This document shows positions 42,640-52,078 of a stretch of 64,000 bases of DNA, in pieces. The position numbers and the translations under genes are program-made. The DNA lies in NCBI GenBank assembly GCA_006218035.1, contig VBWC01000018.1, positions 1 through 64,000 of the forward strand. The letters run 5' to 3'. The notes beneath the pieces are model-generated. The model made no database searches, was not told the origin of the DNA, and saw nothing but the letters and a program-made list of their open reading frames with translations. This DNA comes from Gammaproteobacteria bacterium. Lineage in GTDB: Bacteria > Pseudomonadota > Gammaproteobacteria > VBWC01. Position 1 is the stretch's first letter, and each line of letters starts with the position of its first letter.

Positions 42640-45063
42640 TCATCCCGTGCCGACCGGCCCAGGATCTTGCCCTGCATCGGGCGCCAAACCGGGCGGAAGA
42701 TGCTTGACGTGAATGTCCCGTTGCGGGAACGGGATCTCGATGCCTTCGCGGCGAAACGCGTCGTCAATGGCAAAATGCAGATCGCTGACCACCTGCAAAC
42801 GCTTGTCGATATTGCGTATATGCGCGCGCAGTTCGAAATTCAGCGAGCTCTCGCCGAACTGCAGAAACAACACGCGTAACGGGCATTCATCATTGTCCTT
42901 GATGATCTCCGGATGCGCCCCCGCCACTTCCTCGAGTATCCGTTTCACCTTCTGCGTGTCGCTGCCATAGGCAACACCGACAGGCACCTTCAGGCGGCCG
43001 GTAGTGTCATATAGCATCCAGTTGGTCACCTGATTCGATATCAGGTCCGAATTCGGCACGATGACATCGGCACGATCAAACGTCTGGATATGGGTTGAGC
43101 GGATACGAATGCGCCGCACGTAGCCCTCGGTATTGCCGACAACGATCCAGTCGCCAGTCTTGACCGGCCGCTCGAACAACAGGATCAGACCGGAAACGAA
43201 ATTGTTGACGATATTCTGCAATCCGAAACCGATACCAACCGACAGCGCACCGGCGACGATGGCCAGGTTCGTGAAAGTAAAGCCGGAAATACTGAGCGCC
43301 ACGACAATCGCCAGTACGCCGCCGACATAGCCAATAATAGTGACCATCGCTTCACGCGCGCCGCGCTCCATGCCCGTGCGCGGCAACCACTTCCGCTCGA
43401 ACTGGATGCGCAACCAGCCACTGACGACAATCAGCAAGGCGAAGGCCGCGATGGCCAACAGAATTCGCGACGGCATGACCGTCAGCGATCCGACCGTGAA
43501 GCCGTCCACGGCGTAGGTGCGCACCTGCTGCATGGCCGGTTCCGACAGACCGAACGCCTGCAGCACGATCACCGCAAACCCCAGCCAGATGACGATCGTC
43601 GTGACGACGCGCATCCAGATCAGGCCGGTGATATGATCACTGGCCTTGAGATTCATCGACTGTTTCAGGCGGCGCTGCCACCGGTAACGGCCGTCATCGA
43701 GACTGTCGGCCAGGTCGCTGAATATACGTACCGCCAGTGTCGCCGATCCGAACGCAATCAAGATCGTCGCTACCGTGCGAATCACGGCGTCCGATAGCAC
43801 GCGATAGCCGAGCAACTCCGTCACCAGCGTGACCGCAAGCACCAGGAACAGGCCTGCACGCAACCACCGCGACCCCATCGCCACGCGCGGAATACGTCCA
43901 AGCAGCCACATCACCCACACCACGTTAACGACGAACAACACCGTGAACACGAGGCGCCCCGCAAGAATTACGGACTCGGGAAACGCCTGCTCCACCAGCG
44001 TGGAAAAGAACAGGTAGGCAACAAGGCCGAGCAGCACGAGCACCTGCAATCGCTGCGCCATCGGCCGGGCAACATCGTCGGCCAGTGACAAAAACGGGCG
44101 CGCCGGCGCCTGCGGCCGCAGAAACAATTCGATGACCGCAACAGCCAGAAAATACAATGGCAGTCCGTATGCCACGATATTGATAAACGGCACCGGCCTG
44201 ATCTTCGCGTACAACAGATAGAAAACCACTGCGACGAACAAACTGGATAACAGGTGCGGCGCGTAACGACCGGTGGTGACCGTCAGTGCCGTACCGAATT
44301 TATTGGCAAGCTTATCGTCAGCGCGAAATCCGCCGGCCCAGCGTATGACGCGGGAACGTATCCGGAATCCGACCGCAAGTGCGACGGCGATTCCGAACGC
44401 CAGCACCAGCACGCCTGAACCGCTGACTATCTCCAGCCCACTATGTTCGGTAACGAACTGCGTCAACGCGCCCGCCCACAGACGCCATTCGGTCACGCTC
44501 TCGCGCAGCAGGTCACCGGCATGCGGACCTCGCGCGAGCAGCTGCGTGGCCAGCGCCTGTGTCCGCAGCCGCGTCAGGCCCGTGAGTAATGCATCGGTTC
44601 GCAGCATCAGCAGCGCCGCCTGGGCGCGGAGTTGCTCGTCGACGTTTTTCTGTCGTACCAGCTCTGATCGCCTCAGACTGACGTCACCCGGTTCGTGGGA
44701 CACTTTTTCGCCGAGTTGCTCCAGACCCCGATCCACATCGCGGATATCCTGCTCGGCAGCAGCCAGAATGGCGGCAACATCGCTTTTGACCACAATCAAG
44801 GCGCGCCAGCGCGTCGTGATTTCGTCCTCACCGATCGGCCGCGCATCCATGGCCTTCTGCAAATCATCGAGCTGCCGCTCATATTGCGCGATATCGCGAT
44901 GATGCTCCGCCGCAGTTTGCGCGAACACCGGGGAAGCCCACATCAACAGATGGACCACCAGCGACACGGCGGCCGCGAACCACATGGTACGACCACGCGT
45001 AACCGGCATAAGGTTGATTCGCGAATCCGCGCCTGTGGCCGGAACCTGCTGCGTTGCTTTCAT
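42640..45063 (-). CDS. Large MscS/MscK-family mechanosensitive channel with DUF3772
   Basis: 807 residues. A signal or first helix (about 25-48, ending PVFAQ) precedes a periplasmic coiled-coil DUF3772-type domain (about 50-190), then about ten hydrophobic helices. The MscS core is at about 575-790: pore-lining helix VAGALSVGIGFGLQNIVNNFVSGLILLFERPVKTGDW, beta domain VRRIRIRSTHIQTFDRADVIVPNSDLISN and the C-terminal cap (FAIDDAFRREGIEIPFPQRDIH). It opens on membrane tension to release solutes after osmotic downshock. The long N-terminus is MscK-like. ATG at 45063, no close neighbours on its strand. Confidence 0.93.
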   Translation of the reverse strand: MKATQQVPATGADSRINLMPVTRGRTMWFAAAVSLVVHLLMWASPVFAQTAAEHHRDIAQYERQLDDLQKAMDARPIGEDEITTRWRALIVVKSDVAAILAAAEQDIRDVDRGLEQLGEKVSHEPGDVSLRRSELVRQKNVDEQLRAQAALLMLRTDALLTGLTRLRTQALATQLLARGPHAGDLLRESVTEWRLWAGALTQFVTEHSGLEIVSGSGVLVLAFGIAVALAVGFRIRSRVIRWAGGFRADDKLANKFGTALTVTTGRYAPHLLSSLFVAVVFYLLYAKIRPVPFINIVAYGLPLYFLAVAVIELFLRPQAPARPFLSLADDVARPMAQRLQVLVLLGLVAYLFFSTLVEQAFPESVILAGRLVFTVLFVVNVVWVMWLLGRIPRVAMGSRWLRAGLFLVLAVTLVTELLGYRVLSDAVIRTVATILIAFGSATLAVRIFSDLADSLDDGRYRWQRRLKQSMNLKASDHITGLIWMRVVTTIVIWLGFAVIVLQAFGLSEPAMQQVRTYAVDGFTVGSLTVMPSRILLAIAAFALLIVVSGWLRIQFERKWLPRTGMERGAREAMVTIIGYVGGVLAIVVALSISGFTFTNLAIVAGALSVGIGFGLQNIVNNFVSGLILLFERPVKTGDWIVVGNTEGYVRRIRIRSTHIQTFDRADVIVPNSDLISNQVTNWMLYDTTGRLKVPVGVAYGSDTQKVKRILEEVAGAHPEIIKDNDECPLRVLFLQFGESSLNFELRAHIRNIDKRLQVVSDLHFAIDDAFRREGIEIPFPQRDIHVKHLPPGLAPDAGQDPGPVGTG

Positions 45064-45178
45064 GGTATGAGCGCCTGTTGTTCGACGGAATGGACTGCTT
45101 GTTGAGCCGCGCTATGATAGTACGAGACCGGTGAACCTGACATGCCCGCGACCGCGTGGCGGCCAGCGCACCGGCACG

Positions 45179-46114
45179 CTAGCCGTCGCGCTGCCGATCG
45201 GTCCGGTCGAACCCGCCTGGCTCGGACGAATCCGCGCCGAACACCCGGCCAAACCACCGGTCGCCCCAGTGATAGCTGACGAGTGCCGTCAGTATCAGCG
45301 ATGTGCCGACGACAATGTCGCGCGTCAGCGGCTCGTTATTGAACCCGTGCCCGATCCATAACGCGCTCACCGGCGCGATCAGCGTGATCAACGCAGTACC
45401 GCCAGCGGAAATGCGCCGCAACACATAGAAATAGAGAACAAATCCGATCACCGAGCCAAATACGCCGAGATACACGATAGACGCCGCCGCCCTGAGCGGC
45501 ACATCCGCCGGCAGCGTACCATCAAATATCAGCCACGTAGCGAGGAACAACGGCACCGCCAGCATCAGCGCGCCGGTGGTGACCTCCAGCGCCGACACGC
45601 TGGCGTCAATGCGCTTGATCAGCACCGTGCCCAGCGCATGTAAAGTAACGCCAACGAGTACTGCCCCGATACCATAGGCGGCATGTTCCCCGAGCGTCAC
45701 GCTGGAGCCGAAAATGACGGCAAGGCCGGTGACTCCAAGCAACATCGCCGTAACCCTGCCCATGGTAAAGCTGCGCTCCGCCAGCAGCGGCGCCGCGATA
45801 ATGCCGGTGAGGACCGGCATCAGCCCGTACACGACCGAGATCAGCCCCGACGGAATAAATTGCGCGCCCCAGTAGATGCACAGCATCGTACCGAATATGC
45901 CCAGTGTCGCCGCCAGATAGGTATTGCGAGCCGCACGATGCCACGGCAGCCGGCCGCGAAATACGACGACCAGCAGCAGGCACACCAGCATGCCGATCAC
46001 CATCCGTCCGAGCACGGCAAATAGAAACCCGGCCCCCACACTGCTCCACTGAATAGCGAGCGGCGTCGTCGACCAGATAATGATCACCCCGATATACGCT
46101 GCCGGCACCGACAC
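45179..46114 (-). CDS. EamA-family (DMT superfamily) transporter
   Basis: 311 residues with ten hydrophobic helices in two EamA repeats (about 5-130 and 150-275): IIWSTTPLAIQWSS, GLMPVLTGIIAAPLLAE, and in the second half LGVFGSVIGFVLYFYVLRR and LIAPVSALWIGHGFNNE. Members export amino acids or other metabolites; the substrate is unknown. Start is GTG at 46114 with AGGAG upstream. A leftward terminator from the hydrogenase side sits about 30 bases before it, so it has its own promoter within a very small space. Confidence 0.92.
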   Translation of the reverse strand: MSVPAAYIGVIIIWSTTPLAIQWSSVGAGFLFAVLGRMVIGMLVCLLLVVVFRGRLPWHRAARNTYLAATLGIFGTMLCIYWGAQFIPSGLISVVYGLMPVLTGIIAAPLLAERSFTMGRVTAMLLGVTGLAVIFGSSVTLGEHAAYGIGAVLVGVTLHALGTVLIKRIDASVSALEVTTGALMLAVPLFLATWLIFDGTLPADVPLRAAASIVYLGVFGSVIGFVLYFYVLRRISAGGTALITLIAPVSALWIGHGFNNEPLTRDIVVGTSLILTALVSYHWGDRWFGRVFGADSSEPGGFDRTDRQRDG

Positions 46115-46141
46115 GATTTGACTCCTGGAACGTAAAAAAAC

Positions 46142-46174
46142 AAAAAGGCCACAGAACTCGCGCTCTGTGGCCTT
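46142..46174 (-). terminator. Leftward terminator below the hydrogenase operon
   Basis: On the minus strand GGCCACAGA, eight bases, TCTGTGGCC and then TTTTTGTTTTTTT, a classical intrinsic terminator. It would end transcripts from the hydrogenase genes. Confidence 0.85.
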
Positions 46175-46552
46175 TGTCAGAAAAACAGTCAGATGACAGC
46201 GTTACCGCACTAACATGTTTCACTCACCCGGCGCACAGGCGCATGCGCCATCAGCCATGCCGGCCGATGGCATCGCTTTACCAGAATATGCGCGGAGACT
46301 TTTAACATGGCGCGAAGTGTGCGCCGAGGCGGCATGGCTGTCAAGCCGGCTCACGCGGGAACGGAACCGGCTATCGTTGATCAAGCGGATACAACGATGC
46401 CGCGTCAGTCGCGCACAACGGTCCGACCGGACAATTTAGGGAATCTCTGAAACGATGCGCCCGGGGGAAATCGGTGGAATACCGCTTTCTTGCGCTAGCG
46501 AAGAAACGGTTACGATCGGCCACTTGCGCAGCGCGGAACCGCGTGATGCGCG
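46175..46552. other. Gap after the hydrogenase protease gene
   Basis: About 380 bases. A plus-strand frame at 46215-46439 (74 codons) is Arg/Ala-rich without a domain or ribosome site and is probably chance. Confidence 0.4.
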
Positions 46553-47026
46553 CTACTCGTTGGCACGTGCCGCGAGAAATTCCTGGATTTCGTTGACGAT
46601 GACATCGACGAGTTTGTTCTTCTGTATCTGCGTCGGCGTCCAGTCAGTATCCTGCCCCATCTCCAGACCGAAGATATTGAGCCGCGGCGGCAGGTCGCCG
46701 GTCTTGTCCGCCAGCATGATGACGTCGGCGACACCAAAGCCGTGCACAGATACCTGATGCGGGGCGTTGTGAATATCATCCTGATTCAATCGAACAACCG
46801 TGCCGGCCTCCATGCCGGACTGTACAACGTCGATGATGATGGCCAACTCCGCACCCTTCATCATCGCGACGAGCCGGGTACCCGGCCTGTCAGCAGATTC
46901 CAGCGTCAGCGTATCGGGAACAAGAGGCTTAAGTACGCCATGCTTCTGCAACAGCCGGACGATGTCCCAGCCGAGCCGGTCAATGCCGAATGGTGAACCG
47001 ACGCCGATGACGATGATCGGGCTCAT
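46553..47026 (-). CDS. [NiFe]-hydrogenase maturation protease
   Basis: 157 residues from the ATG at 47026, overlapping the large-subunit stop as ATGA. HycI/HyaD-type endopeptidase that removes the C-terminal tail of the large subunit after nickel insertion. Seen: IVIGVGSPFGIDRLGWDIV (first metal ligand Asp at about residue 14), AIIIDVVQSGMEAGTVVRL with the second Asp, and HQVSVHGFGVADVIMLA with the His ligand. Last gene of hydBGDA, so enzyme and protease are made together. Confidence 0.92.
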   Translation of the reverse strand: MSPIIVIGVGSPFGIDRLGWDIVRLLQKHGVLKPLVPDTLTLESADRPGTRLVAMMKGAELAIIIDVVQSGMEAGTVVRLNQDDIHNAPHQVSVHGFGVADVIMLADKTGDLPPRLNIFGLEMGQDTDWTPTQIQKNKLVDVIVNEIQEFLAARANE

Positions 47027-48321
47027 TGCCGGTCTACGTGGATACGCAGGAAATGCGTCGAGCAGGAAATGCACGGATCGTAGTTACGTATCACGGTCTC
47101 ACCTCTCAGTCGCAACTCCTGTTCGTTTCGTTCGAGCCCATAGGCTTCGAGCGACACCCTGAGGTCTTCTTCGATGCGCGCCTGATTCTGACTCGTCGGC
47201 GGTACGATGCGCGCGGACCGGATGAATCCCTCGCCATTCAGCGTGTAGCGGTGCCAGAGGATACCACGCGGTGCTTCGGTGCAACCAGTGCCGCTGCCGG
47301 CGCGCGGCGTGACGGGAACAAACGGTCGTTTGGGCAACGCATAATTCTGGAGCAGGCGGATCGCCTCGATGAGCGCATAAAGGACCTCGACAGCCCGCGC
47401 GATGACACTATGAAACATGTTGCGGCTGGGGAACCGGACCCCGGTCGCAGCGATAACCCGCCGGACAGACTCCGGCAAGCGGTCACAATTCAGGTTGATG
47501 CGCGCCAATGGCCCGACCAGATACGGCCGGCCGTCCAGCAGCGCATGCAACGCCGTCGAATGCGGTACATGCAGCTCGATAAAATGGCTGTCGAAGTTTT
47601 CGATATCGATATCCAGACCACCGCTCGAAACCAGCCGACCTTGATTCATCGGATATTCGCCCGGATGACGCAGCGCCACGCAAGTGAAGGATTGCTCATC
47701 ATCGGGAAGATCGAGCGACGCGGTCCAGTACACCAGCGCTTCTGCCTCCGGCAGCGCGGCGCGCAGCTCATTGACGACCGTAGCGACTTCCTCCGGTGAC
47801 GGCGCATGATGAAACCCGCCGACGCGCACGCCGACCGGATGCACCGAGCGCCCGCCGAACAGATGCATCAGCCGATTGCCCAGCGCCTGGAGGCGCAAGC
47901 CGCGGCGCACGATATCGGCATGTTGCTCCGCCATCGCAATCGCGTTCGGAAACCCCAGAAAATCCGGCGCGGCCAACAGATGGATATGCAGCGCGTGGCT
48001 CTCGATCCACTCGCCGCAATACAGCACGCGGCGCATGTCCCGTACCCAGCCGTCGATCGGAATACCGAAAACACTCTCCAGCGCATGCACGGCGCTCATC
48101 TGATAGGCAACCGGACAGATGCCGCAGATACGCGCGACGATATCCGGCACCTCTTCGTAGTCGCGCCCTTCGAGAAATTTCTCGAACAGCCGCGGCGGCT
48201 CGAATATCTGCAGCTTGAGCGTATCGATCCGGCCATCGCGTATCGTCAGCGCCAGCGCGCCCTCGCCTTCGACCCGCGCCATTACCGGCACATTGATGTG
48301 TACCTCGCGGGAATCAGTCAT
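47023..48321 (-). CDS. hydA: Group 3b-type [NiFe] hydrogenase large (alpha) subunit
   Basis: 432 residues from the ATG at 48321, overlapping the end of the small-subunit gene; the longer open frame is shadow. Binds the NiFe(CN)2CO centre through two CxxC pairs: RICGICP near residue 64 and DPCISCSTH at the C-terminus, followed by a nine-residue tail (FLRIHVDRQ) for the protease to remove. VMARVEGEGALALTIRDG at the start and the short length fit the cytoplasmic bidirectional NADP-linked group 3b (sulfhydrogenase-like) enzymes. Frame intact. Confidence 0.95.
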   Translation of the reverse strand: MTDSREVHINVPVMARVEGEGALALTIRDGRIDTLKLQIFEPPRLFEKFLEGRDYEEVPDIVARICGICPVAYQMSAVHALESVFGIPIDGWVRDMRRVLYCGEWIESHALHIHLLAAPDFLGFPNAIAMAEQHADIVRRGLRLQALGNRLMHLFGGRSVHPVGVRVGGFHHAPSPEEVATVVNELRAALPEAEALVYWTASLDLPDDEQSFTCVALRHPGEYPMNQGRLVSSGGLDIDIENFDSHFIELHVPHSTALHALLDGRPYLVGPLARINLNCDRLPESVRRVIAATGVRFPSRNMFHSVIARAVEVLYALIEAIRLLQNYALPKRPFVPVTPRAGSGTGCTEAPRGILWHRYTLNGEGFIRSARIVPPTSQNQARIEEDLRVSLEAYGLERNEQELRLRGETVIRNYDPCISCSTHFLRIHVDRQ

Positions 48322-49096
48322 CGGCACCGCTCCAGCGGCGGCCAGCCTCGGCAAATACCGGCGCGGCATTATTAATAAACAGAAAACGCCGCGCGACGGC
48401 ATCGGGCATCAGGCCGAGACCCTCGAACCGCCGGCCCAGCGCCAGACTGTTGGCGTTTTCCGCCGGGCCGTAACAGGCGTAGCAGTCGCGACCGAAACGC
48501 GGACAGATCGCGCCGCAACCGGTGCGCGTCACCGGCCCCATGCACGGCACGCCCTGCGTCACCATCACGCAAACGGTCTGCGATCGCTTGCAGTCCATAC
48601 ATACCTTGTCGTGCTCGTCCACCGGCATTACGCCAAACAGCAGCTGCCGGATCGCCGCCATTACCTGGGGCGTGTTGACGGGACAGCCCCATAGTTCGAA
48701 GTCGACCTTGACATGATGCGATACCGGCGTCGATGTGGCGAGACTGCGGATATAGCGCGGTTGTGCATACACGCCCGCGATCCATTCATCGGCGTCGGCC
48801 AGATTGCGCAACGCCTGAATACCGCCGGCGGTCGCGCATGCGCCTATCGTGACGAGAAAGCGGCTGTGGCCGCGTATGGCGCGGATATGATCGAGATGCT
48901 CCGGCGTGGAAATACTGCCTTCGATAAAGGCAATATCGACTGGCCGATCCGGCGCCACCATGCCGGCCTCGACAAAATGCACGATCTCGACCAGCTGAGC
49001 CAGCTCCAGAAATTTTTCACCCGCATTTAAAAACGCCAGCTGACAGCCGTCGCAGGAGGCGAATTTGTGGACGGCGATTTTGGGTTTCGGATTCAA
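48314..49096 (-). CDS. hydD: Group 3b-type [NiFe] hydrogenase small (delta) subunit
   Basis: 260 residues carrying three iron-sulfur clusters that pass electrons from the NiFe site: proximal-cluster motif FASCDGCQLAFLN near residue 13, TIGACATAGGI, ELWGCPVNTPQ, then CMDCKRSQTVC, GVPCMGPVTRTGCGAICP and DCYACYGP. There is no Tat leader, so it is cytoplasmic as group 3 requires. Start appears to be TTG at 49096; a stop four codons upstream leaves no better choice. A MITE-like element 45 bases upstream separates it from hydG, so the original coupled start may have been lost. Confidence 0.92.
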   Translation of the reverse strand: MNPKPKIAVHKFASCDGCQLAFLNAGEKFLELAQLVEIVHFVEAGMVAPDRPVDIAFIEGSISTPEHLDHIRAIRGHSRFLVTIGACATAGGIQALRNLADADEWIAGVYAQPRYIRSLATSTPVSHHVKVDFELWGCPVNTPQVMAAIRQLLFGVMPVDEHDKVCMDCKRSQTVCVMVTQGVPCMGPVTRTGCGAICPRFGRDCYACYGPAENANSLALGRRFEGLGLMPDAVARRFLFINNAAPVFAEAGRRWSGADD

Positions 49097-49141
49097 AGTT
49101 ATGTGTTACATGGTGAGAGTGGCATATTCAATCTCAAATGC

Positions 49142-49350
49142 AGGATGGGTGCAGCGTAGCGGAACCCATCGTTAATACCAAGGAACCTCTGATTAAGTGT
49201 CATTTCGAGCAAAGCGAGAAATCCTGGTGGTAAACACTTCGAGGCGATTCCACCACATCAGGATTTCTCCCGGCAACTGCTCCTGCGTTGCTCTACCTTC
49301 CGCCATCCATGGCGTATTTCGATGGGTTCCGCTACGCTGCACCCATCCTA
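49142..49350. mobile_element. MITE-like element with perfect 30-bp inverted repeats
   Basis: AGGATGGGTGCAGCGTAGCG plus GAACCCATCG at 49142-49171 returns as its exact reverse complement at 49321-49350. The 209-base element has no coding frame; inside it are other repeat words (AAGGAACCTCTGATTAA, GTCATTTCGAGCAAAGCGAG) suggesting nesting. It lies between hydG and hydD in the hydrogenase operon. No clear target duplication was seen. Confidence 0.8.
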
Positions 49351-49381
49351 CAAATTCGACCTCCTGCCTTGAACTTGTTTA

Positions 49382-50218
49382 TCAGAACCCGCTCACCCCG
49401 AACAACGCCTTCACCTCCGGATAACAGAACACCGGCCCGTCCTTGCAGACAAACTGCGGGCCGTACTGGCAGTGTCCGCAATGTCCGACCGCGCATTGCA
49501 TATTGCGCTCCATGCTGAGCCAGATATCCTGTTCGCGGATACCGCGCTGCAACAGGATGTCGATCGTCAGGCGCATCATGATCTCCGGGCCACACATCAT
49601 CACAATCGTATTCGCCGGATTCAGCGTCGCCTGATCGAGCAACGCGGTGACACGGCCCTGATGCCACGGCCAGCCGGGCCCCGCGACATCGGCTGCCAGC
49701 AGCACCTGCGTGTCCGGCAGCGTCGCCCACTGTTCATAGCGGCCGCGCCAGATCAGGTCGGCGGAGTGTTTGACGCCCTGGATGATCGTGACATGGCCAA
49801 ACAGATCGCGACGCCGCACAATGTAATTGATAACACCGACCACCGGCGCGCAGCCCAACCCGCCGGTGATCAGCACAACGTCCCTGCCTTGCGCCTCTTC
49901 GACCGGCCAGCCGCGGCCGTAAGGCCCGCGGATGCCGAGGCAATCGCCTTTCCTGAGCTTGGCGATGCCGTTGGTCACGCGCCCGACACGGCGTATCGTG
50001 TGGCCCAGCGCGTGTTCGTCATCGGGGTCCGACACAATCGAGATGGCCACCTCGCCGACACCGTACAGATACACCATGTTGAATTGGCCCGGCTCGAACC
50101 GGTAAGCGGCGCGTGCAATCGCATCGGTCAACTCGAGATCCAGCGTAAAGACCGTGTCGGATTCCTGGTGCCGGTCGGCAATACGCGCCTCAAGAGGAAG
50201 GTACGGAGACGCAGTCAT
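49382..50218 (-). CDS. hydG: Group 3b-type hydrogenase gamma subunit (FAD/NAD(P) reductase)
   Basis: 278 residues from the ATG at 50218, overlapping the hydB stop (ATGA). A ferredoxin-reductase-like flavoprotein that exchanges electrons with NAD(P)H: FAD-binding beta barrel (YRFEPGQFNMVYLYGVGEVAISI), NAD(P)-binding fold (VVLITGGLGCAPVVGVINYI, MCGPEIMMRLTIDILL) and a C-terminal 2Fe-2S cluster (MQCAVGHCGHCQYGPQFVCKDG). Together with HydB it forms the diaphorase part of the enzyme. Confidence 0.94.
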   Translation of the reverse strand: MTASPYLPLEARIADRHQESDTVFTLDLELTDAIARAAYRFEPGQFNMVYLYGVGEVAISIVSDPDDEHALGHTIRRVGRVTNGIAKLRKGDCLGIRGPYGRGWPVEEAQGRDVVLITGGLGCAPVVGVINYIVRRRDLFGHVTIIQGVKHSADLIWRGRYEQWATLPDTQVLLAADVAGPGWPWHQGRVTALLDQATLNPANTIVMMCGPEIMMRLTIDILLQRGIREQDIWLSMERNMQCAVGHCGHCQYGPQFVCKDGPVFCYPEVKALFGVSGF

Positions 50219-51330
50219 TTGCCGCCCCCATGCAGCGCCGTCGCTTCTTCGGCGATATCGATGCCGACCGGGCACCAGGCGATGCAACGACCGCAGCCGA
50301 CGCAACCGCTGCGCCCGTACTGGTCGTGCCAGCTGCCCAGCTTGTGCGTCAGCCACTGCCGGTAACGTTCGCGCGTCGCGGCGCGCACGGTCAGCCCGTG
50401 GATATAGCTGTGACCCTGTGTGAAACAGGAGTCCCACTCGCGCAGATGCCCGCTGGCGGTGCCGTCGAGCTGCGGCTCCTCGGTTTCTCGATGACAAAAA
50501 CAGGTTGGACAGACCGAGGTACAGTTGCCACAGGACAGGCAGCGCGCCGCGACGTCGTCCCAGCGCGGGTGATCGAGATTGTCAAACAGCACGTCACGCA
50601 GGTTTCGCGATGGCAGTGACCGGACCTGCTGCTGTGCACCCTGCGCTATCGCCTCGTCCGCGTCTTTGACCTGAACGCGGCTCGCAGCATCGAACACCAG
50701 TGTGCCGAGGATCTCGCCGCCGACAGGACTGCCGGCCTCCGCGACAAAACCGTCATCAAGCTCCGTCAGCGCAATATCAAAGCCGCTGGCCGCGCGCGGC
50801 CCGTCGCCGGTCGACACACAGAAGCAGGTACTCGCCGGACGGGTACAATTGACAGCAACGACCAGCAGGTTACGGCGACGCGCGGCGTACGCCTCGTCGA
50901 CATAGGCACCCTCGAGAAAATGCTGATCCTGCAGGCGCAGCGCGGCGAGATCACAGGCGCGCGCACCGATCAACGCGATCTTCGCCGGCCTTTCAGCCGC
51001 CGGCGTGAAGCTCAACCGCCCCTGCGCATCACGTGCAACGCGCCACAACGATTCGCGTGGCGCGAACAGCAGTGGCTTCAAGGCCTGTGGTCCATTGGCC
51101 CAGTCGAACCATCGCCCGCCTTCGCTATGGGTCAGCCGGTAACTACCCGGTTGCTGAGCATCGGTGACACCGCGTGGCAGTTCACCGGATGAGGTGATTC
51201 GGGCATAGACGATGGCATGATCACGTACCTGCGGCCCGTAGCAGGTGTAGCCAAGAGCGGACAGCGCGCCAAACAATTCATCGAAGCGCTCGCGCGGCAT
51301 CCAGCCCTGGATTTTCTCGTTGCTATTCAT
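50215..51330 (-). CDS. hydB: Group 3b-type hydrogenase beta subunit (4Fe-4S protein)
   Basis: 371 residues from the ATG at 51330; the frame is open nine codons further. The N-terminal 220 residues form a domain typical of sulfhydrogenase beta and anaerobic sulfite reductase A (KIALIGARACDLAALRLQDQ, NCTRPASTCFCVSTGDGP). The C-terminal half has two 4Fe-4S clusters: CLSCGNCTSVCPTCFC and CVGCGRCIAWCPVGIDI. It wires the small subunit to the flavoprotein. First gene of the operon and divergent from hypC across 156 bases that must hold both promoters. Confidence 0.93.
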   Translation of the reverse strand: MNSNEKIQGWMPRERFDELFGALSALGYTCYGPQVRDHAIVYARITSSGELPRGVTDAQQPGSYRLTHSEGGRWFDWANGPQALKPLLFAPRESLWRVARDAQGRLSFTPAAERPAKIALIGARACDLAALRLQDQHFLEGAYVDEAYAARRRNLLVVAVNCTRPASTCFCVSTGDGPRAASGFDIALTELDDGFVAEAGSPVGGEILGTLVFDAASRVQVKDADEAIAQGAQQQVRSLPSRNLRDVLFDNLDHPRWDDVAARCLSCGNCTSVCPTCFCHRETEEPQLDGTASGHLREWDSCFTQGHSYIHGLTVRAATRERYRQWLTHKLGSWHDQYGRSGCVGCGRCIAWCPVGIDIAEEATALHGGGK

Positions 51331-51486
51331 GCACTCCGGACCAAGGATAGTATCCATCTTCCCAGTGCCTGTTGTCAGTGTGCTACGGCGCTATACTGGA
51401 GTCAAATCCATCGGTCTCCGCGCGATAATTTTTGGTAATATCGCTGCATAGTCTTCAACGGAAGCGTAGCGCGTTATTCAACCATC

Positions 51487-51711
51487 ATGTGCCTCGCGAT
51501 ACCGATGCAGATCCGCACGATCGATGGATATATCGCGATTGCGTATGCCAAAGGCATAGAACGCGAGATCAGTCTGTATCTGTTGCAGGACCGTGCGCTG
51601 GCGCCGGGCGATTTCGTACTGGTGCATGTTGGCTACGCGATCCAGAAGGTCAGCACGGCAGACGCCGAGGCGTCGTGGAATCTCTACGACGAGATGCAGA
51701 TGTTGCGCTGA
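51487..51711 (+). CDS. hypC: Hydrogenase maturation chaperone HypC
   Basis: 74 residues. Family start MCLAIPMQI with the essential Cys2, which carries the Fe(CN)2CO unit together with HypD, then GDFVLVHVGYAIQKVS, the second family signature. Small beta-barrel chaperone that docks on the hydrogenase large subunit. First gene of hypCADFE. Confidence 0.95.
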   Translation: MCLAIPMQIRTIDGYIAIAYAKGIEREISLYLLQDRALAPGDFVLVHVGYAIQKVSTADAEASWNLYDEMQMLR

Positions 51712-51721
51712 GGAGTATCCC

Positions 51722-52066
51722 ATGCACGAATTCTCGATATGCCGGTCGATACTGCGCCAGGTGACACTGGCGGCCGAACAGCAGGGTAACGGTCGCGTAC
51801 GCGTGATACGCCTGCGGCTCGGTCCGCTGGCCGCCGTCAGCGCTACTGAGCTGGAACGGGCCATGCCGCTCGTCAGCCAGGGCAGCATTGCCGACGGCGC
51901 CGCGATCGTCACGGAGCTGGTGCCGCTGCGGGTCGCCTGCGAAGTTTGCGGCGCTGAGTCGACGGCGGATCCGGCACGTCTCGCCTGCGGCGCATGCGGC
52001 AACCATAAGGTGCGGCCGTTGAACGGCGACGAATTGTTACTGGTCGGCATAGAACTGGTGCAGTAA
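51722..52066 (+). CDS. hypA: Hydrogenase nickel chaperone HypA
   Basis: 114 residues from the ATG at 51722, ten bases after hypC. The nickel site is at the N-terminus (MHEFSICRSIL, His2), and the zinc site has cysteine pairs CEVC and CGACG near residues 73-95. Delivers nickel to the large subunit, normally with the GTPase HypB, which is not encoded in the cluster. The frame is open upstream, but only this start gives the required His2. Confidence 0.95.
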   Translation: MHEFSICRSILRQVTLAAEQQGNGRVRVIRLRLGPLAAVSATELERAMPLVSQGSIADGAAIVTELVPLRVACEVCGAESTADPARLACGACGNHKVRPLNGDELLLVGIELVQ

Positions 52067-52078
52067 CCGATAACCACG

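Noticed and set aside
46215-46439. 74-codon plus frame in the gap after the hydrogenase operon
   Set aside because: No ribosome site, no domain and Arg/Ala-biased composition.
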